The position numbers and the translations under genes were made by a program. Shown here piece by piece: positions 46,023 to 56,783 of a DNA stretch of 64,000 bases (within the stretch, counting starts at the first letter, position 1; each line of letters begins with the position of its first letter). The notes under the pieces were generated by a model that made no database searches, was not told the origin of the DNA, and saw only the letters and a program-made list of their open reading frames with translations. This DNA is from Bisporella sp. PMI_857 (taxonomy: Eukaryota; Ascomycota; Leotiomycetes; Helotiales; Helotiaceae): NCBI GenBank assembly GCA_021307315.1, contig JAJSPD010000009.1, positions 248,001 to 312,000 of the forward strand, given 5' to 3'.

Positions 46023-47127
46023 CTACTCCTTGAGCTCGGCGATCTTCTCCTTGACTCTCTGGACCTTCTCCTCCTTCGTCAACTTGCGTCCTCTATACTT
46101 CAGCGACTCCTTCTTCCACTCCTCCTTTGACTTCTTCTCGCCAGCATCCTCAGCCTTCTTGAAAGGATCCTCACGAATTTGCTTGTGCGCCTCCTGGTAA
46201 AGTTCCTCCAATCCATCGGCCTCGATCTCGTCATCAATATAGCCTGAGAATTGTGACTTGTACCGCTCCTCATCATCATCGGCAAGGGTCTCCATATACT
46301 CAGCAACGTGACCTCCGAAGATGTACTTCCGGACGGTATCGGTGTCGAGCTCCTTGGATTCGATATCGTAACCAGGGAATCGGTTCTCGGAGTGGGGGAT
46401 GAGAATGCCTCCATCAGAAGCACCTTTCAAAGCACCGAAGACACGAGCACCAGTAGATGTGCGGGCAAGACCAACATCAAGGAAGGCCTTGAATGGTCGG
46501 CGGCTCTCATCACCCTCAGATGCCTCAGTAAGCTTGTATTCCCCATCAGCCTCTTCAACACCCTCAAATTCCTCATCCAAACCAAGCTTCTTGAGAACAC
46601 GGCGGGCAATCAAGAGACCAGTGGCGTATGCGGCAGCCCAGTTGGTAAGACCGTGCTCGATTCCATAAGCCTTGAGCTCGTGAGAGTATGCGGATGCGAA
46701 GACTTTATCGCCGGTAATCTCGGAGCTTACAATCTGGGTGACGATGTCACGGTTGGTGAAGCGAACGACGAGGCGGTACTTGGGTGCATTGTACTTGTTC
46801 TTGGCTTGAGTGATAAGACGCTTGCGTGCGTAGTAGTCGGCTGCGTGAAAATTAGCATTGTAATCTTTCCGCAAATTTATTGGGGTGATGGCCTACTCTT
46901 TCCAACACGACGGCGCTTATACTTTGTTTGATATCTGCTATAGTAGGCAGAGTTCTTGACCAGCTTGGTGAAAGGCTGTACATCTCCGAGTCAGCAATTG
47001 GCATTTCAAAAGCAATTCGCTTTCGAACATCTTGCAAGGACTCCGGCTGATTTCGCAGCAGATGACAAACCAGAGAGCGCCATGCTTTGATGTTGCATAG
47101 CACATGGACGCATTGTCAACTTACCAT
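46023..47127 (-). CDS. RPL5: 60S ribosomal protein L5 (uL18)
   Basis: Binds 5S rRNA and delivers it to the large subunit with L11. Three exons: 47127-47125 (only the ATG), 46975-46897 and 46840-46023. Introns of 149 and 56 bp begin GTAAGT and GTAGGC. The joined product has 299 residues (yeast 297) and starts MPFTKLVKNSAYYSRYQ. Hallmarks are KTDYYARKRLITQAKNKYN, PKYRLVVRFTNRDIV, HGLTNWAAAYATGLL, SGARVFGALKGASDGG-type core and the Lys/Glu-rich C-terminal helix. Position 25 is Val in RRRVGKT, where related proteins usually have Glu or Gln. Intact, highly expressed housekeeping gene; the first-intron position right after the ATG is common in fungal ribosomal protein genes. Confidence 0.96.
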
Positions 47128-47853
47128 CTTGATCAAAATGTGCCGTTCAGGTCGGTTGTTGTCTGATGAGGAGGATGTCTACAGAAGAGTGAGAGTTTCC
47201 AAAATATCTTAGTGCGTGGAAAATTTTGCCCCACTTTTAAGATTAGCGAGCCCCGCGAAATCAACACCAAGGAGGGGCACGACAAGACAAGGCCTCAGAC
47301 CACCCAAGAGGTGTAAACGTCACTTTTCCAATCACAATTATTAACTTCATTTTGCTATATTATGTTTCTTTTCTTTTGTTAAAAAGTCGCTACCCATAGT
47401 CCTTAACTCACAAGGTATTGAATACCTCATCAACAAAAGGTTTAAGTTTCATTGGATTCTAGGGAACCACCTCCTGTAGATTTCTCCTCAAGCCTCGATA
47501 TAAGGCTGATTCCTGTGTACAGGCGTTGAGTCAAGCTCCAATATATTGACTGATCAGGAGCTTTCAAAGGCATGGGATATGATATTTAGTTTAGCAAGAG
47601 TACGACGATTACAATGCCTCATCAATAGTTACATTTCTGTTTAAGGAATGGTCAGTCATTGCGAAGACAGCTCTTGAGATGATGTCGCTCATGGCATGAA
47701 TGTACCGCGGCGATACTGTGAGTTCATAGGGCTTGAAGTCGCATGCACCAGGTTATTTTTTGTAATCCTTATAGACTGGTTACGTTTTCGCATAGATATA
47801 ATGAAAAACACATTTCAAATGCAGATACGTCTTATTCAAAATTACAGTCAAAG
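47128..47853. other. Promoter of RPL5 and 3' flank of dioxygenase gene
   Basis: No gene seen. The stretch next to 47,128 should hold the RPL5 promoter; a pyrimidine-rich run lies at about 47,368-47,380. Confidence 0.45.
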
Positions 47854-49174
47854 TTACAGTCCAAGGGCCTCTCTTCGTCCAGTACTTTGTGGATCGAAGT
47901 AAGGTTTCTCACCCAAGCTCACTGCTCTCTGACCTGTTCGATCTCCAAGCCCTTGATCTAGATAATCTGGAGTGGCTGCATGGTAAACAGACCGGTTATC
48001 CCAGATTGCCAAGTCATTCTCGTTCTGCCATCGATGCCTGACTTGCAAATCATGGTTATCAACCAAGAGTCTGACGAACCACTCCAGCAAAGCCTTGCTC
48101 TCAAGCTCAGCCAGCCCGTTAATACGTTGGACATGATGACCGACCGCGAAGATGGACTTCCATCCTGTAACGGGATTGGTGCGAACAACGGGATGGACAG
48201 CCTCAAGCACTTCTCCAACGTTCTCTGGTGCTCCACGAGGCTCTGAGTAGATCTTGAAACCGTTCTTTTCGGCAGCTTCATTAAATTTGGGTTGAGCATA
48301 CGTTGCTGTCAGACCTTCGAGGAATTTCTGAACTGGGGCAGATATACGGTCATAAACCTCGTATCCGGAGGCCCAAAGAGTGTCTGTAATATTTTAGCGA
48401 ATGAAATGAGGTCTGTTTTAAACCACATACCGCCACCGGTCTTTGGCAATTGCGTGAGACGCAGAAGAGCATAGTCACTTGGGACCGGCTCGAATGTGAT
48501 ATCTGAGTGCCAGCCCTCTTTGCCACTCTGCCTCTTTTCACTTTGAAAAAGGTTGCTACTGCGGTAGATCTTCTTGGCTTGCTCGGAGGAGATAACGCTA
48601 ATCTCGTCATCCTTCCCTCCCAGCTCACGGCCCGAGTTGGATACAGGATGGATATGTAACTTAGATGTCGCTGGCTTGCCAGACAACTCACCAAGACGCT
48701 GGACCAGCTCCTTCTGTAGATCGTTTGTAATCTCGTCTTGCTTACGGAAAAATACAACACCTCGCTGGGAGACTGTACGTGAAAGTTAATATTGCTTGAA
48801 CCTAATCAGAGAGGTTCAATACTTGTGATGGAGAGATCGCGTAAAATCTCATCAGAATTTGGAGCCCTGAGCCATTCTGCAAGATTCACTCCTACGAACT
48901 CCCTTCCAATGACTGGTGTAACATCAAAGGATTCAAAGCTATCCAAGGCGCCACTCAACTTGAGAGGCTCCTTATGCTGAGTTTCAAGCTTGGGCTGTGC
49001 TTGGACTGCTGGTGTAGATTCTTGTAAGGCTGGCGTAGGCTCCTGTACAGCTGGCGCGGGTGCCTCGTCGGATTTCACTTCCTCGTTCTTACTTTCCTTT
49101 AGGGAAACAGATGCAACCTTCTCATGGATTCGATCCGCGGCATGAGCAACCGTCTCTGCAACGGAAGGGGCCAT
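47854..49174 (-). CDS. TauD-family 2-oxoglutarate-dependent (sulfonate-type) dioxygenase
   Basis: Fe(II)/2-oxoglutarate dioxygenase of the taurine/alkylsulfonate class, probably releasing sulfite from an organosulfonate or oxidising a related small acid in the cytosol. Exons 49174-48823, 48772-48431 and 48383-47854; introns of 50 and 47 bp rebuild ITISQRGVVFFRKQDEI and KTGGDTLWASGYEVYD. Product 407 residues. Iron ligands are H206 and D208 in GWHSDITFEP and H366 in SVYHAATPDY. The 2-oxoglutarate Arg lies in DRTGQRAVSLGEKPYFD. The first ~85 residues are a Glu/Pro/Ala-rich extension with a repeated VQEPTPALQESTPAVQ pattern, outside the catalytic fold. Related to yeast JLP1-type enzymes and more distantly to fungal xanthine dioxygenase; the motifs favour the sulfonate group. 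Divergent from a transporter gene. Confidence 0.9.
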
Positions 49175-51063
49175 ATTCAGATATTTTGGCTTTCTTGAAA
49201 GTGATAGGATGGACTTTGTATATTGAAAAATTGTTCTAGTTCTGTCAAGATGATGCTCAATGCAACGTTTTCCCTCACATATGTATGACGGGCCATCAGC
49301 TGTAAACCCCACTCTCAATACTAACAAATGGATGATATCAACATCTGAAGAGGTGACACCATTACCATCTTGGTGGTGAAATGGACCCGTGATTTGATGT
49401 TAGCCAGATGATGGAATTCTCAAGATCCCGCCTATTCTAACGCAACAATATCTACAAGTACAGGAGCGTATTGATGGAAAAACGGGTCGGCTACACGTGG
49501 ATAACGCGATTCTCAATCAGTTCCTATTTCAGCGCATCCATTAACCAAAGACCACAGTATAGGGCAACGCATGTGGGAGCGAGTTGCGTTTTCGGCCTGC
49601 ACCCCAAAATTGTGAAATGTTCCTTGACGGTGACGTGCGAGCGGGCAGCAAATATATTGAGCAGAATGAAAACTCTGATAAGATTGCACCATCTCGCCTA
49701 TCAGAACGCGCGGTTCTATCATGACATTCTTATCGTAGGGCAATGCCAGGGCGGTTTTCGTAAAGCTATATGATAATCTTGTGGAGTAAAGAGTATTTGA
49801 ATAAAGAGGTAGCAATGGGAGATAGTCGTGATCGAAGTTCGATAAGACTGATGGTGGTGTAATTATCAACTCTTGGCACGCTAGTTTTGATGTTGGGGAT
49901 GGCATTTATCATATATCTTTGTGAATCTATCGTCAACAAGCCTTTCAAGATTTTGGACATCCGCTCTGACTACAGTGACAATCATTTTTGCTATTGTAGA
50001 CAATGCCCTCAAGGATATCCGAGTCTGTCGTCACAAGCCGACCCGAAGTTGTGGTCTTAGCTCTTAGGCTTCTGTCGATGCTTGTCCGAGCCAATGGTTG
50101 AGGGCATGTAGGTAACCCAAGAGCATGCAAAGGCAGAGAATGTCTCCAGAAATGCTTCTTTCCTCACGCCATGGAGGCCGAGCCTTTACTTCTCACCGCG
50201 GGCCCTTTGGCGTCTACTGCTAGAGATATATGCCACATGCCTAGGTCTATTTGTCATGGTCTGGTGCTCAAGCTATCAAGCCCAGTTCCAAACACATGGT
50301 CTGATCAACTCATCTGGAGCATGAGTTCCGGGAAAAAAAGAAAGTTTTAAGATCAACCAATTGGTTACCAAGCAATAAATAGTAGCTAGTCCGGCTTGAC
50401 AGACTGGTGATGTCAAACATAGCTCGGTGTCTAGAATCCCGCTTTGGCAGGATAGTTCGCAGCCACCAAATTAGTTTGATTTGTTATCTTGTCAATATAG
50501 AACGCTCGCTTCCGGACAATCTTCTCCAGATTATGCAAAGTAGGCTATTTATCGTGCCATGGGTATGCAACGGGATGCAACCAGCAATCGACAAGGACCG
50601 ATTTTGCGATGACGCGAAGCACTATTGTGAAGTCGTGATAGAGTCTTGGCATTTCTTGAAGAGTAGACTTTCCGTGATACATGAAGTTGTACCCACGAAT
50701 TGGCAGGAATTGCCACCCTGAGAGAGGTCCTCTCGCATGCGTGCAATTTTCCTTGATAGTGGCTGCATGAAATGCAAAAGCGCTTTCGCACTAGTGCCCG
50801 CCCCCTCTGTTCCATATCATGTCTTCATCCAACAATGTCTCAATACACATCGTGGGTTTCTGTTTAGGAAATATCAGCCGCGAATCACACCTTTTCTCCA
50901 CTGGGTCCAGATCCGTGGAAACGGGAATACATGCTTGCTGCTACTGTACGGTGCTAGTGTATAAGTAGCCCGAAACATCCATCCCAGTCCTAGGTGATAA
51001 GCCAGCTATTGAGCGCAATCCTGTCGACCAAACCCCTTTGAGCTTTATCAGTGTAGAAAAGAC
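49175..51063. promoter_or_regulatory. Divergent promoter region dioxygenase / transporter
   Basis: A 1.9-kb gap between divergent starts. It has no recognisable gene; the frames 49513-49905 and 50407-50721 look accidental. ATGATATCAA at 49332-49341 differs by one base from the ATGRYRYCAT form bound by sulfur regulators of the CYS3/MetR type, about 160 bp before the dioxygenase ATG. Given its length, other regulatory sites or a small missed gene are possible. Confidence 0.4.
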
Positions 51064-53232
51064 ATGTCGACCGCACTTGCCAAACGCATTGGGCTCCATA
51101 CCCGGACTACGCCAGAGGGCGGCGTGTTACCTTCTAGCACCCGAGCAGAGACCTCTTCAAATGAATCGAACGATGGCTTTGGAGATGATACGAATGAGAA
51201 AACAGTGAGAACCAAGACTGCTGTTGTCGAATCAACCATACTGCCGCTTGGAGTACCGGCCGAAGAGAAACGATTCTGGTTCCAGCGTGGAAAGGCCAAA
51301 TACGATCCTGATGCCATTGCAACACAGCCATCTGTTTTCGATGACCCGGACACCTTGAAACAGTACTATCCGCCAAATTCATGGGAAAATATCCACCGAT
51401 TTCAGCCGGAGGCTAGGTGGACTTGGGGAGAGGAATACAAGTTGATTAGGAAGATCGACGTCAGAATAATGGCAAGTTGAAGATCTGTTCCTTTTCTTTC
51501 TGAGTCCCCTATAAATTACACATATCATTAATTCCGAGACATCGCAAGTAGAGTGATGCTAATTAACAAAATAGATCTGGGCCTGTATAATGTTTATGGC
51601 TCTTGAGCTTGATCGTGCCAACATCAACCAAGCTTTAACCGACAACTTTTTGAAAGATCTGCACTTAACCACAAACGGTATGTTACAATATCCCACCATG
51701 TCCTCGCAATAATAGTGCTACGACGGAGCTGACGCTGTCAGATTACAACCTCGGAAATACAGTGTTCAAGCTGTCTTTTCTTTGTGCAGAACTTCCCAGT
51801 CAATTAGTCAGCAAATGGATTGGCCCTGATCGATGGATTCCGGCACAAATGGTTCTCTGGTCGATTGTAGCTTCATGCCAGTTTTGGCTTGACGGAAGAG
51901 CTTCTTTCTTAGCATGTCGTTCGCTTCTTGGAATACTCCAAGGTGGCTTCATTCCTGACGTAGGTGATTCATATAGAAGCTTGCTTCGTGCCATAACTGA
52001 TTCTGCTTAGGTAATCCTTTATCTTTCATACTTTTACAAGCACCACGAACTCTCTTTGCGGCTTGGATTCTTCTGGACAGCAATGTCTATTGCGGACATT
52101 CTTGCCGCATTTTTGGCTTTTGGTCTACTCCATCTTCGAGGCCATCACGGCTACGCTGGGTGGCGATGGTTATTCCTGATCGAGGTATGTCTGGCTGGTC
52201 AGTTACGACAGACGTTGCTAATTCATCACACAGGGTCTTTTGACACTTGTTTTGGGTTTGGTTGCATTTATACTTATGCCACCTTCGCCGACACAGACGG
52301 CTAGCAGACTTCGTGGCAAGAAAGGCTGGTTCACTGAACGGTACTATCTCCTTGGCATCCTCATCTTATGCTCCAACTAACGGATGATAGCGAGGAGATA
52401 ATCATGATCAATCGAGTTATTCGTGAAGATCCAACTAAGAGCGGCATGCATAATCGCCAACCCATTACACCCAAACTTCTGTGGAAGAGCATGATGGACT
52501 ATGATCTCTGGCCACTATACATCTTGGGTCTTATGTTCCAGCTTCCCCAAACACCTCCCACTCAATACTTAACATTGACCCTCAAGGGACTCGGCTTCGA
52601 TACATTCAAGACAAACTTGTTGGTTATCCCGACTCAAGTTTTCCACATAATCTCCATGTTGAGCATTACATACGTCGCCGAGATCTGGGGCGAATTAACG
52701 CTCACTGCCGCCTTCGGGCAGATATGGGTATTGCCATTCCTCGTTTACATATATGTCATCGATATCAACTCGATCAACAAATGGACTGCTTGGGGTGTCT
52801 TGACTATGCTTCTCAGTTACCCATCTGGTGAGTTTCCCAGCCCATCCTCCAGGACAACTTCCATTCAACACTTGCTAATATTTCTCAGCACATCCAATCC
52901 AGGTTGCCTGGAACTCGCGAAACTCCAATGCCGTCCGCTCTCGGACCGTGTCCGCCGCGCTATACAACATGTTCGTCCAAGCATCCGGCATCATCGCCTC
53001 CAACATCTATCGCAAAGACGACTCGCCCCGATATAGGCGTGGAAACAGGGCTCTGCTGTCAATCGCCATCGCCAATCTGGCCATTTATGGGTTGACTAAA
53101 TTATACTACATCTGGCGCAACAAGACCAGAGCTGCCAAATGGGATGTCATGTCCGAAGACGAGAGAATCGAGTATTTGGCCACAACCACGGATGAAGGCA
53201 ACAAGAGACTAGATTTCAGATTTGCCCACTGA
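51064..53232 (+). CDS. MFS transporter, anion:cation symporter (Dal5-like)
   Basis: Plasma-membrane carrier of the ACS branch (allantoate/nicotinate/vitamin/organic-anion permeases). Seven exons: 51064-51471, 51575-51677, 51742-51959, 52011-52184, 52234-52340, 52391-52827 and 52889-53232; 596 residues. A long cytosolic N-terminus (about 135 residues) precedes [20 protein letters not shown], the family signature before helix 1, followed by [16 protein letters not shown]. Later helices include the WRWLFLIEG block and [21 protein letters not shown], both typical of Dal5-like permeases. The first intron uses a GC donor (ATG|GCAAGT); the others are GT-AG. The substrate cannot be told from sequence. 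It is divergent from the TauD-type dioxygenase, so a shared substrate such as a sulfonate is possible but unproven. No damage seen. Confidence 0.9.
51472..51574 (+). other. GC-AG intron in the transporter gene
   Basis: No GT donor in the right phase exists here, while GCAAGT fits the known GC-AG consensus and restores the family signature across the join. The acceptor is AAAATAG, with GCTAATT as branch-site candidate. Confidence 0.7.
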
Positions 53233-53751
53233 TCGATATTGAGACTTCGGCAGCAATTTGGAGTTGTAGGATGGTTGAAGTTCTTGTTCAATTTTTCGAG
53301 TAAAGCCAAGGGTGCCTACTTTATAAACTTTGATTAGAAGTATCCGCTACAATTCGTGCTACATACCTAAACAAGACAATTTAGATAAACATCAGCTGTA
53401 TGTGGCAACAAATCTGGTGAGCACAGGTGAGATCCAGCTTTCGAATGCCAAACAAGTGTTGCGCGCGTCCAATGGTGTCATAATGTAGGTCTAAAGCAGT
53501 TATTTCACCACCACTCCATAGTACTTAAAGTACAGGCCGTTCCGTATTCTGAAGTTATTCATTTCAACGATACATCTTGATTAAAAGAACCTTCTACTAG
53601 TCCAATATTGCTCATCGCGCCTCAATCTCACCGGCTTATCCGAATAAGATCTCTTAGAGAACCACGGCCAGTTCTATGGCTAGATTTTTATTTTTGAGCT
53701 AACTGGCTTTATGCAAAAATCCCCTCTCGAGCTCGGAGCACAAGCATATAT
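53233..53751. other. Intergenic, no gene seen
   Basis: Contains the transporter 3' UTR and AT-rich DNA. No repeat or RNA gene recognised. Confidence 0.45.
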
Positions 53752-54042
53752 CTATATAAGAAGAACACTAGTTCGTGGCATATCTTTACACAATTCGTCC
53801 AGTTTCTCGAATCCCAAGCTGTTGCCCACGCTATGGTCGATCGTATGGAAGAATTTTGAAGGGACCTGAAAAAAAGCCCAGCGACGACACTCATACATGT
53901 TTTCCGTTGGCTCCAGCATCAACCCAACAACCCATTCTAAATTGTCCCATTTGGACCTATCATATGAAAAAGAAAGACATGTTAATGTTGTGCCTTCATT
54001 CGGCTCAACTTGAGTAATGTCAGGTAGAATCTCAACAACCAC
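53752..54042 (-). pseudogene. C-terminal fragment of a HET-type (heterokaryon incompatibility) protein
   Basis: A 96-codon frame. Its text LEWVVGLMLEPTENMYECRRWAFFQV resembles the short C-terminal block that ends many HET-domain proteins (x-GL-x-L-x-PT-x-x-x-x-E-Y-R-R-x-G-x-F). The HET domain itself, which should lie at higher coordinates, is absent; that side is AT-rich and stop-filled up to about 54,800. Treated as a left-over fragment. HET proteins act in fungal allorecognition. The family call rests on one short motif. Confidence 0.42.
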
Positions 54043-54851
54043 AGTGCAGTCAAATTTTCTTTTTGATTTATTAAAAAATATTCCATGTTAAGATTTGGAT
54101 TATATCAGAAGAATTAAGTGTTTGCAGTTTTTACTAAATCTGGCCCTTATTTCTCAGCTGGAGAGTTCGTAGCCGTTTTGGCTTTAGCAGAAACAAAGTA
54201 TCTTCAAAGAATCACTCGATTAACAAGTTCATGATCGTCTTTTTAAGTAGTCTTTCTTGCAAATTCATAATAAACTACGGCTCTTTAGCAAAGCATACTC
54301 ACCCAATGCTGTAAAGCACTCTCCAACTCGAAGTTATGTAGCCAATATCATCTAGAAAAGTAGGTTGTATCCACCTTCCGTTTGAGAAGCGAGAGGATAA
54401 ACTTATGTATAAAACTGTCTCCCCGAACACTACTAAGAAAACAGCTCTATAAGAAAGACAGATTGCCCTACTAAGAACCCATGGGGAGACTCGGACATTA
54501 TGCAGATCCTGTACGTCTTTATGCGCTCTTCTGGTCTATCGTTGAAGATTAGTCATGTGAAGAATAATACCATAGAGGAAAGGGAGAAAGCGGTTTGAAT
54601 TCCCTGTGTAAGCTAGATAATCAATTGAACTGGGCAAGTGTGTATGCAGGTAGTTCATCACATTGGCATTAAAGGCGTGGTAGGACGTGCTCAAAATAGA
54701 TTGAGAAAGCATTATTTTAAAATGGGATCATTGGCAGTACAATATCACTTGATAGCATGCTCCAGCATACCAAATGTATTCAATGCAGGAGGCCTCTCGA
54801 TACTCCGGGCTTAACCGGATTTTTCGAGACACATTTCTGGAGACAAGGTAA
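54043..54851. other. AT-rich, no gene seen
   Basis: Possible decayed remainder of the HET-type gene; nothing readable. Confidence 0.4.
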
Positions 54852-55387
54852 TCACTGCTCGCCCTTGTGACTAACAACCTCACAATTGATCCCACATTCC
54901 GGATCACGAACGAAGGCTCCATAGTATCCCGGGTGGTAATGCGGTCTCAAGCCTGGTGGGCCGTTACAGGTCCCGCCTGCATTCAAAGCCAGCTCGTGGA
55001 ATTTTTTTACTTGCGCGCTATCTGCAATGTACTTGATCAACACATGCTTAATCAAGAATAAAGTCCAGCATCCAATGACGCGTGATTGACCACCAAGAGA
55101 CTGCAAGGGAACTCGTGGATATATGTAAACAAGAGCTGAGACTAACTTTCTGCAACAAAGGCAATATGAGTCTGCTTTAAAAGGGCGTCGAAGGTCTTCT
55201 CGTCGGTTTCAGACGTATCGACGCCTTTCACCCAGAAATAAGGGGCGTTTTCTCCCAATCCCACGACATTAGGTACGGGGCGCATGATCTCTCTGAAACC
55301 GAGATCTTTCAGAGAGGTGGTCAGAAAGGTGATGACTCCATCGAGTTTTGATTGAGGGACAGAGATGTTGATATGGTCGAGTGGCAT
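54852..55387 (-). CDS. VOC (glyoxalase/bleomycin-resistance-like) family protein
   Basis: Small metal-dependent enzyme or binding protein of the vicinal-oxygen-chelate superfamily. Exons 55387-55147 and 55021-54852; the 125-bp intron (GTTAGT...TTGCAG) rebuilds HIAFVAENSAQVKKFHEL. Product 136 residues, usual for one-domain members. Two beta-alpha-beta-beta modules are visible: MPLDHINISVPQ with the first metal His, then HIAFVAEN, and PGYYGAFVRDPECGINCEVV with the closing Glu. Likely metal ligands are therefore the His near residue 5, the His of HIAF and the Glu near the end. The substrate is unknown; members act in detoxification or aromatic-compound metabolism. It is the only intact gene in a stretch of broken ones. 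Confidence 0.8.
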
Positions 55388-56129
55388 GATGAGAGGTTGG
55401 TTTGACTCGCAGATTGTTTAATTTTCTGGTAAATAATGATTGAAAAGAAAGAAGGATCAGAGGAAATCTCTGGCTTTTTTAAAGGTTCTTCATAGGAATT
55501 CGGCGCATCATCGATCCCGATTCCATTACAATCTGGCCAATTGACATTTATCAATTTGCGTGGCTGACGCGCGGGACGATGCCGAGGAACGCGAAAGCAG
55601 GTGAGTGAGTCAGAGCGCGTTGTGATATATAAAGTTACGTAATCTCAGGAATCCAGTCCAGCCATTAGAAGGAGCTGGGTTATTGCAACGCAGCGACTCC
55701 TTCTCTGCATACGATATCGTTCATCAAAAGGGAAGGCGAAGCCTTCATTAACAGTACATACACTCCCCATTGAGTCCTAAACTCCTCATTGGAATAAAAG
55801 CAATTTGACCCGAGCAACGTAAACCTTCTGCTCAGTCGCCATTGGAGAGATTCATGCAGTGCTTCCGGGGATTGATCATCAGATCGCTTAATACTGTGGT
55901 TAATGTTTCAGGTGGGTGGCATGTCTAGCTGCCATGATTGAAAATAAGTCAAGCCCGAAAAGTTAGTGGATGACCAATCTTTGCATTTATTACTATATAT
56001 ATGTACAAGTAACTAATTAAGAGAAGTATAAACAATATCAAAAATATAAAAATAAAGTGTTTCAATGCAATTGAGCAAATCTGCAAGCCAAGTTTAACTA
56101 GTTAAAGTACTATAGTGTCGCGTATATAG
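55388..56129. other. Intergenic, AT-rich toward the right
   Basis: Includes the promoter of the VOC gene at its left end. From about 55,980 the DNA becomes AT-rich and runs into the inverted-repeat element. Confidence 0.4.
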
Positions 56130-56188
56130 CCTGGCCACCCAGTTGCAGCTCTGGTCATCTAGTCATGTGACTTCTTGACACCTGCGTG
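56130..56188 (+). repeat. Left inverted repeat
   Basis: Pairs with 56623-56680; core AGTTGCAGCTCTGGTCATCT is identical in both arms. Confidence 0.75.
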
Positions 56189-56622
56189 CGCTGTGTTTGT
56201 CTGTGTAAATACCTTTCTTTCTTTGATTGATTTCCTAGTCAATAAACTATTGTAGTGTACTGTACTGTACCGAAGTGCTTGTGTGATCAAACTATCGCGT
56301 TTTTCATAAACGTGCTATCAATATATAGTTTAGCTTTAATCGACAAAGACTATCTATAGAATTTGTTTATTTAATTATAATTTTATAGCATACTATAAAG
56401 TTGAAAGGAAAACAATATCAAGAACCAAAGCAGAAACAGAATTAGAATTAAAAGCAAAATTAAGACTTGAGGAAGAGCGTTATACCATCCAGTTACCGAC
56501 TGAGAGAGGGTTTGAGTTAATGCCATGCGAGCACCTCTATAGAACTGTATAACACAATACTCTATTAACTAAGAGATCACATAGGAGAGAAAAGCTATCT
56601 ATATGTATAAACGTGGGGCATG

Positions 56623-56680
56623 TAGGTGTCAAGACTTCACGTGACTAGATGACCAGAGCTGCAACTAGGTGGCCTGGCCA
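56623..56680 (-). repeat. Right inverted repeat
   Basis: Reverse complement of the left arm with a few substitutions (for example CACGTGA against CATGTGA). Confidence 0.75.
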
Positions 56681-56783
56681 GGTACGTGACAGTGCCTGCT
56701 CATGACTTCGGTCCATTGCATCAGCGGCTGATGTCCTCCATCGGCAATGTCCTTCTCTCAATCTACCCCTCTCCTCCATAGCC

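Larger units (their letters stand above)
56130..56680. mobile_element. Short element with ~60-bp inverted terminal repeats (MITE-like)
   Basis: The sequence at 56130-56188 (GGCCACCCAGTTGCAGCTC, then TGGTCATCTAGTCATGTGA, then CTTGACACCTG) returns inverted at 56623-56680 with few mismatches. The ~550 bp between are AT-rich and carry a short Lys/Glu-rich frame fragment (KAKLRLEEERY) near 56,450. No transposase. Target-site duplication not clear. Best seen as a non-autonomous DNA transposon or a deleted larger element. The right repeat abuts the SDR pseudogene by about 100 bp, so it may have landed in that gene's promoter. Confidence 0.65.

Noticed and set aside
46308..46931. 207-codon plus-strand frame over RPL5
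   Set aside because: Antisense shadow of a highly biased ribosomal protein gene.
15179..53232. Purine-use gene cluster (XDH with Dal5-like permease and TauD enzyme)
   Set aside because: The genes are 28 kb apart with unrelated housekeeping genes between, and the TauD motifs favour the sulfonate group over xanthine dioxygenase.
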